DNA of 19,840 nucleotides from Thiomargarita sp. (GTDB lineage: Bacteria > Pseudomonadota > Gammaproteobacteria > Beggiatoales > Beggiatoaceae). Positions 15,674 to 19,840 of this stretch are shown in pieces (within the stretch, counting starts at the first letter, position 1; the number at the start of each line of letters is the position of its first letter). Location: positions 1 through 19,840 of the forward strand of contig JAGLFE010000162.1 in the NCBI GenBank assembly GCA_023144675.1. Reading direction: 5' to 3'. The position numbers and the translations under genes were made by a program. The notes under the pieces are model-generated. The model was not told where the DNA came from. It did no database searches and saw only the letters and a program-made list of their open reading frames with translations.

Positions 15674-16513
15674 ATGAATCAAACAGGTACTCTTTACGTA
15701 GTTGCAACCCCAATAGGTAATTTACAGGATTTCAGCCCGCGAGCTCAATCCATTTTATGCCAAGTTGATTTGATTGCCGCTGAAGACACACGCCACAGTC
15801 ATTATTTATTAAATAATTTTGGGATTAAAACTCCTTTGCAAGCTTTACATGAACATAATGAAAAACAACAATGTCATTCATTATTAAAAATTTTGCATCA
15901 GGGGAAACAAATTGCTTTAATCAGTGATGCTGGCACTCCTTTAATTAGCGACCCTGGTTATTTTTTGGTTAAAACCGCTCATGCTGAAAATATAACTGTG
16001 ATACCAATTCCTGGTGCTAGTGCCTTAATTAGTGCTTTATCTGTATCTGGTTTTTCTTCAAATCGTTTTGTTTTTGAAGGATTTTTACCTAATAAATCTA
16101 TTGCCCGCCAAAAGCACTTATCTAATTTATTAAAAGAATCACGAACTTTAGTTTTTTACGAAGCTCCGCATCGGCTTATAAATTGTTTAAATGATATGAA
16201 ATCTATTTTTGGCGAATCAAGGGAAATAGTTTTAGCCAAAGAATTAACCAAAGTATTTGAAAAGGTATATCGAGGTAGTTTCAGTAACATAATAGATTGG
16301 TTAAATGAGAAACCTGAAAGACAGAAAGGCGAGTTTGTAATTCTTGTAGAAGGGGCTTTAAAAGAAAGTTCTGATAAAATTGATGTTGAAACAGAACGTG
16401 TTTTTAAAATTTTATCTCAAGAATTATCACTTAAACAGGCAGCTAAACTAACAAGCCGTATTACTGGTGCTAATAAAAATAGTTTATATAAATTTGGATT
16501 AGAACAAATTTAG
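15674..16513 (+). CDS. rsmI: 16S rRNA 2'-O-ribose C1402 methyltransferase RsmI
   Basis: RsmI uses S-adenosylmethionine to methylate the ribose of C1402 in 16S rRNA, at the decoding centre. The 279-residue product belongs to the tetrapyrrole-methylase fold: GTLYVVATPIGNL (5-17), AAEDTRHS (35-42), ALISDAGTPLISDPG (81-95), PIPGASALISALSVSGF (111-127), FEGFLP (134-139) and FYEAPHRL (161-168). The C-terminal region (LSLKQAAKLTSRITGANKN) is the usual short helical domain. ATG at 15674 is chosen over an in-frame TTG at 15659 because the family begins with a few residues before TLYVVATPIG. Its end converges with the permease gene after 30 bp. Confidence 0.95.
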   Translation: MNQTGTLYVVATPIGNLQDFSPRAQSILCQVDLIAAEDTRHSHYLLNNFGIKTPLQALHEHNEKQQCHSLLKILHQGKQIALISDAGTPLISDPGYFLVKTAHAENITVIPIPGASALISALSVSGFSSNRFVFEGFLPNKSIARQKHLSNLLKESRTLVFYEAPHRLINCLNDMKSIFGESREIVLAKELTKVFEKVYRGSFSNIIDWLNEKPERQKGEFVILVEGALKESSDKIDVETERVFKILSQELSLKQAAKLTSRITGANKNSLYKFGLEQI

Positions 16514-16528
16514 AGTTAAAAACAAATT

Positions 16529-16554
16529 AAACCTTTTTATATTTTATAAGGTTT
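16529..16554. terminator. Possible bidirectional terminator between rsmI and the permease gene
   Basis: AAACCTT (16529-16535) pairs with AAGGTTT (16548-16554) across a 12-nt AT loop in the 30-bp convergent gap. The stem is short and the flanking T-runs are poor, so this is only a candidate; it overlaps the stop of the permease gene. Confidence 0.3.
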
Positions 16555-17413
16555 CACGTATATAAGGTTCTGCTCGCTTAAATAAGATTAAAGCTGGTGC
16601 TAGTAATAGTAGCCATAAAATTACAGGTCTCAATAAATTACCATAATCCCAGGGCAAGCCTTGTAAACTGGCATGAATTAACGCCATAATATCTGCTACA
16701 GGATTAATAACCAATATCCACTGCATCGCTTCTGGCATTTGACCTGGCATATATAAAATAGGAGTTAGATATAAAGTCATGGAAATTAGAAAGGGAAAAA
16801 ATTGTCCTACATCTTTGATAAATAAACCAATTATTGCTAATAAATAACAAAATGGTAATAACCATAAGGATAATAATATAATTACCAATATTGCCATTGG
16901 TACAGTGCTAATGCCTTCTAATATCAAAACTGTTATAGCCATAATAATAATATATAAAGCCACTGATAAAAATAAGGGTATCACTGGCAAAATTATAATT
17001 GGAAACACCGTTCGTTGATATAAACCTGCAAATTCTGATAAAACATTTAAACTACGTAATAAAGTTTCAGAAATTAAAAACCACGCTAACATCCCAATTA
17101 AAAAATAGTCAACAAATGCAACTCTACCTGGAAATTTTATTTTAAGTACAACATCTAGTAAAAACCAAAAAGCTAATATTTGTAATCCTGGTTGAAGCAA
17201 TAACCAAATATCACCAAATATAGTCTTAGAAGTACGAGTTGTTATATCACGTTTAATTAGTAAATATATTAAATAACGATGTTTATAAGCTGCTGTAAAG
17301 GGAATATAAAATCCTCTATAAGTAGCAAAAAGGTAGCGTTTGGAAAAATCAAATAGCATATTATAACTGAAGTTTCGGAGTTTAAAATAAGAAATATCGT
17401 AACTGCCTACCAT
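16544..17413 (-). CDS. ABC-2 type permease, polysaccharide/O-antigen export type
   Basis: The 289-residue integral membrane protein resembles the TagG/KpsM/Wzm permeases that export lipid-linked or capsular polysaccharide. A cytoplasmic N-terminal region leads into YLLIKRDITTRTSKTIFGDIWLLLQPGLQIL, the amphipathic entry and first membrane helix, with the characteristic R-D and P residues. Five more hydrophobic segments follow, including the late PFLISMTLYLTPILY and MQWILVINPVADIMALIH, both typical of this family. ATG at 17413 is chosen; a TTG seven codons upstream and an internal ATG (17360) are alternatives, and no start has a strong ribosome site. The partner ATPase, normally the next gene, is absent: downstream lies the convergent rsmI. 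The family is clear; the substrate is unknown. Confidence 0.82.
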   Translation of the reverse strand: MVGSYDISYFKLRNFSYNMLFDFSKRYLFATYRGFYIPFTAAYKHRYLIYLLIKRDITTRTSKTIFGDIWLLLQPGLQILAFWFLLDVVLKIKFPGRVAFVDYFLIGMLAWFLISETLLRSLNVLSEFAGLYQRTVFPIIILPVIPLFLSVALYIIIMAITVLILEGISTVPMAILVIILLSLWLLPFCYLLAIIGLFIKDVGQFFPFLISMTLYLTPILYMPGQMPEAMQWILVINPVADIMALIHASLQGLPWDYGNLLRPVILWLLLLAPALILFKRAEPYIRETL

Positions 17414-17467
17414 AGCATAAAAAAGAATATACAAAAAAAAGAAAAAATGTTAAACTAATATAATGAA

Positions 17468-17610
17468 AGGATTCCAAATCGACTTAGAATTTCTAAAAGT
17501 AATTAATGCGCTTCGCAAACTTGGCATCTCCTACAATTTTAAATTATTTAATTAAGAAATACCTATAAAATTAAGTAAAAGATGTAGCTTGCAAAAAGTC
17601 TAATGAATCC
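17468..17610. repeat. Diverged palindromic repeats in the permease-tRNA spacer
   Basis: On the minus strand 17503-17535 reads TGTAGGAGATGC followed by GCGAAGCGCATTAA, a relative of the 6589-6624 repeat. About 50 bp further, 17583-17610 contains TGTAGCTTGC and ATGAATCC in the opposite orientation, and GGATTC at 17469-17474 complements its GAATCC. The block therefore looks like a head-to-head pair of degenerate repeat units. The stretch also shares AAGAAATACnTATAAAA with the sequence before the 6589 copy. Alignment by eye; the boundaries are approximate. Confidence 0.4.
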
Positions 17611-17660
17611 ACTAAAATATTAGGTATAAATTAAAATCACAAAAAAAATTTAGAAAACAC

Positions 17661-17688
17661 TAGATTATTTTAAAATTAATGGTATAAT
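17661..17688 (+). promoter_or_regulatory. Predicted tRNA promoter (extended -10)
   Basis: TGGTATAAT at 17680-17688 is a full extended -10, with a weak -35 (TAGATT at 17661-17666, 16-bp spacer). Transcription would begin near 17695, about 16 nt before the mature tRNA. Confidence 0.6.
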
Positions 17689-17710
17689 AAATTTATTCAA
17701 GATAAAAAAA

Positions 17711-17787
17711 GGGCCTGTAGCTCAGTTGGTTAGAGCAATCGACTCATAATTGATCGGTCGTAGGTTCAAGTCCTACCGGGCCCACCA
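17711..17787 (+). tRNA. tRNA with CAU anticodon, probably tRNA-Ile2 (lysidine type)
   Basis: The 77-nt sequence folds as a complete cloverleaf: acceptor GGGCCTG/CGGGCCC, D-arm GCTC/GAGC, anticodon stem ATCGA/TTGAT with loop CTCATAA (anticodon CAT), T-arm GTAGG/CCTAC with TTCAAGT loop, and encoded CCA. CAU-anticodon tRNAs can be elongator Met, initiator Met or Ile2. The first acceptor pair is a Watson-Crick G-C, which argues against the initiator. Pairs C4-G69 and C5-G68, which TilS recognises in E. coli tRNA-Ile2, are present, and the GACTCATAAT context also resembles E. coli ileX. I favour Ile2, but elongator Met cannot be excluded by eye. It has its own promoter and terminator. Confidence 0.93.
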
Positions 17788-17808
17788 GTTTTTTCCTACC
17801 CTTGTTAT

Positions 17809-17841
17809 ACCCAGTTGCTTATTATGTAGCTGGGTTTTTTT
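17809..17841 (+). terminator. Rho-independent terminator after the tRNA
   Basis: ACCCAGTTGC and GTAGCTGGGT form a 10-bp stem (two G-U pairs) with a TTATTAT loop, followed by a run of seven Ts. It ends the tRNA transcript 22 bp after the CCA, so pdxJ at 17871 should need another promoter or readthrough. Confidence 0.85.
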
Positions 17842-17870
17842 ATTTCTAATTACCTTGGTTTCAAATAAAA

Positions 17871-18629
17871 ATGGCATATAAATCTTTAGTTTCACCTATT
17901 TATTTAGGGGTAAATATTGATCATATCGCAACCATTCGACAGGCTCGTGGTACACGCTATCCAGACCCAGTTCAAGCTGCTATTATGGCTGAACAAGCAG
18001 GTGCAGATTTAATTACTTTACATTTGCGAGAAGATCGCCGTCATATTCAAGAACGTGATGTGATTTTAATTAAAGATGTATTACTTACTCGCATGAATTT
18101 AGAGATGGCAGTAACGGAAAATATGTTATCTTTTGCCGAACGAATTTGTCCTGATGATGTTTGTTTAGTTCCAGAAAAGCGTGAAGAATTGACCACCGAA
18201 GGCGGACTTGATGTCGCTAACCAAATTGAGCAAATTACTGAAGCTTGTCAACGTTTAACCGCAGTTGGTACTCGAGTTTCCTTGTTTATTGATGCTGATC
18301 CAGTGCAAATTGAAGCGGCGGTAAAAGTCGGTGCGCCAGTGATTGAAATTCATACTGGACATTTTGCCGATGCAATTGATGAAGCTACCCGTCAACAGGA
18401 GTATAATCGTATTTTAACTGCGGTTAAACAGGGTGTTAATCTAGGTTTACAAGTAAATGCTGGACATGGATTAAATTATCATAATGCAGTAGATATAGCT
18501 AATATTCCAGAAGTGCTTGAATTAAATATTGGTCATGCCATCATTGCTCGTGCTGTTTTTAGTGGATTTGCCGAAGCGGTAACAGAAATGAAACGTTTAA
18601 TTGTAGAAGCTCGTAATCATCAGACTTAA
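17871..18629 (+). CDS. pdxJ: Pyridoxine 5'-phosphate synthase
   Basis: PdxJ closes the pyridine ring of vitamin B6, joining 1-deoxyxylulose 5-phosphate with 3-amino-2-oxopropyl phosphate. The 252-residue TIM-barrel protein contains [20 protein letters not shown] (12-31), [10 protein letters not shown] (50-59), RMNLEMA (74-80), [27 protein letters not shown] and the phosphate-binding [10 protein letters not shown], ending in [11 protein letters not shown]. All active-site blocks of the E. coli enzyme are recognisable. ATG at 17871 has no strong ribosome site (only an A-rich stretch precedes it) but matches the family start. It lies 30 bp beyond the tRNA terminator and 1 bp before hemH, suggesting a two-gene operon. 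The usual recO or acpS neighbours are not seen. Confidence 0.96.
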   Translation: MAYKSLVSPIYLGVNIDHIATIRQARGTRYPDPVQAAIMAEQAGADLITLHLREDRRHIQERDVILIKDVLLTRMNLEMAVTENMLSFAERICPDDVCLVPEKREELTTEGGLDVANQIEQITEACQRLTAVGTRVSLFIDADPVQIEAAVKVGAPVIEIHTGHFADAIDEATRQQEYNRILTAVKQGVNLGLQVNAGHGLNYHNAVDIANIPEVLELNIGHAIIARAVFSGFAEAVTEMKRLIVEARNHQT

Positions 18630-18630
18630 T

Positions 18631-19659
18631 ATGCCAATTTATACAAATGATAATTACCAACATGATAATATTCCTAAAATAGGGATTTTGCTGATAAATT
18701 TAGGTACACCTGATGCCCCTACAGCAAGTGCATTAAGAGCTTATTTAGCTGAATTTTTAGCCGATCCAAGAATTACCGAAATGCCACGTTGGCTATGGTG
18801 GTTAATTTTACATGGTATTATATTACGAATTCGTCCGCATAAATCAGCATTAAAATATCAAAAAGTTTGGACTGAATTAGGGTCGCCACTATTAACAATC
18901 AGCCAAGCACAAAAACAAGCTTTAGAAATAGCATTAAAAAGTTATTTTCCAGATATTCCAATTCAAATTTCTTTAGCGATGCGCTACGGAAACCCTTCTA
19001 TTTCATCAGCTTTGGAAGAATTACGCCAAGCCAATGCTCGTCAAATTTTGATTCTGCCACTTTATCCACAATATTCAGCAACTTCTACTGCTTCTGCATT
19101 TGATGCTGTTAGTGATGTTTTTAAATCTTGGCGGTGGCTACCTGATATTCGTTTTATTTCTAATTATCACGACCAAATTTATTATATAAATGCTTTGGCA
19201 ATCCAAATTAAAAATTATTGGGATAAACAAGGTAAAGCTGATAAATTACTATTTTCATTTCATGGTATTCCTAAACGCTTTTTTTTAGCCGGCGATCCTT
19301 ATTATTACCAATGTCAAAAAACGGCTCGTTTAGTTGCAGAAAAAATGGGTTTAGAAAAAGAAGAATGGCAACTGGTTTTTCAATCTCGATTTGGACGAGA
19401 AGAATGGCTTAAACCTTATGTTGATTACGAATTAGTTGAATTAGCTAAAACTGGAACAAAACGAGTTGATATTATTTGCCCTGGATTTGCTGTTGATTGT
19501 TTGGAAACTTTAGAGGAAATTAATCGGGAAAATAGGCAAATTTTTTTACAAGCAGGCGGTAAAGAATTTCATTATATTCCGGCTTTAAATGATAATCTTG
19601 AACATATTCAAGCTTTGGCTGAATTAATTAAACAACATACGCAAGGTTGGATAAATTAA
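18631..19659 (+). CDS. hemH: Ferrochelatase
   Basis: HemH inserts ferrous iron into protoporphyrin IX, the last step of protoheme synthesis. The 342-residue protein has GILLINLGTPDAPT (18-31), LADPRITEMP (43-52), QISLAMRYGNP (112-122), PLYPQYSATSTAS (143-155), the metal-site His211 in FSFHGIPKR, FQSRFGREEWLKPY (250-263) and the catalytic Glu292 in CPGFAVDCLETLEEI. The length is normal for the bacterial enzyme. The start ATG at 18631 lies 1 bp after the pdxJ stop, so the pair is probably cotranscribed. Linking B6 and heme synthesis in one operon is not a layout I know as standard. Confidence 0.96.
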   Translation: MPIYTNDNYQHDNIPKIGILLINLGTPDAPTASALRAYLAEFLADPRITEMPRWLWWLILHGIILRIRPHKSALKYQKVWTELGSPLLTISQAQKQALEIALKSYFPDIPIQISLAMRYGNPSISSALEELRQANARQILILPLYPQYSATSTASAFDAVSDVFKSWRWLPDIRFISNYHDQIYYINALAIQIKNYWDKQGKADKLLFSFHGIPKRFFLAGDPYYYQCQKTARLVAEKMGLEKEEWQLVFQSRFGREEWLKPYVDYELVELAKTGTKRVDIICPGFAVDCLETLEEINRENRQIFLQAGGKEFHYIPALNDNLEHIQALAELIKQHTQGWIN

Positions 19660-19840
19660 TGAGCTAAAATAAGCCTAACAATACTTCGGACAGTTTTAAG
19701 GCTAAAAAATTAAGATAACATAAAAGCTTGATTTTACTAACTTCCATTAAATCAAACTTAGAATTTTACCTAAGTTGTATTTAATTATGATACCGTAAAA
19801 TAAGGCTTTTATCATACTTGGGTTTATACTAAGAAAAACT
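19660..19840. other. Spacer after hemH, no gene seen
   Basis: These 181 bp contain no plausible coding frame. A 7-bp stem (AACTTAG at 19755-19761, CTAAGTT at 19770-19776) with an 8-nt loop could be a weak terminator for hemH, but the following T-run is poor. Confidence 0.5.

Noticed and set aside
19672..19703. AGCCT...AGGCT hairpin after hemH as a terminator
   Set aside because: Only a 5-bp stem with a long loop, followed on the plus strand by As rather than Ts.
1..19840. CRISPR arrays, transposases, integrases or tandem-repeat arrays
   Set aside because: No regularly spaced repeats and no recombinase motifs were seen on either strand.

Overview
The window is AT-rich (roughly two thirds A+T) bacterial chromosome, most likely from a gammaproteobacterium. 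The strongest clue is a gene order that closely follows the enterobacterial yceF | yceD-rpmF-plsX-fabH-fabD-fabG-acpP-fabF-mltG block: yceF/maf at 15037-15618 diverges from yceD-rpmF-plsX-fabHDG-acpP-fabF-mltG on the minus strand. The base composition, short palindromic repeats and cassette-like insertions would fit a Thiotrichales/Beggiatoa-type genome, but that placement is an inference.

Layout. 1-1853 (minus): the N-terminal part of ubiD (ubiquinone biosynthesis) and a long, Firmicutes-looking dapF. 2231-2983 (plus): a secreted solute-binding protein without transporter partners, overlapping tail to tail with a P-loop nucleotide kinase-like gene (2977-3525, minus). 3718-5288 (minus): three overlapping genes of little or no known function, lying where many gammaproteobacteria carry tmk and holB after mltG. 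5354-14828 (minus): the lipid and peptidoglycan block. PlsX makes acyl-phosphate for phospholipid synthesis, FabD/FabH start fatty-acid synthesis, FabG/FabF carry out reduction and elongation on AcpP, and MltG trims nascent peptidoglycan. RpmF (L32) and YceD belong to ribosome assembly.

The fab operon is interrupted twice. Between fabH and fabD lies a 256-bp element with 52-bp near-perfect terminal inverted repeats (11668-11923) and nested hairpins. Between acpP and fabF lies a three-gene cassette (8004-9454): a frameshifted HEPN-domain gene followed by two uncharacterised genes with overlapping ends. pabC, usual between fabF and mltG in E. coli, is absent.

14829-19659: maf/yceF and rsmI (plus), a convergent ABC-2 type permease without a visible ATPase (minus), a repeat-rich spacer, a CAU-anticodon tRNA with extended -10 promoter and terminator, then pdxJ and hemH (plus, 1-bp spacing). 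The last 180 bp hold no recognisable gene.

Most of the window is ordinary housekeeping. The unusual parts are the inverted-repeat element, the HEPN cassette, the 3718-5288 cassette and the dispersed palindromic repeats in the spacers. I see no CRISPR array, transposase, integrase or rRNA gene.
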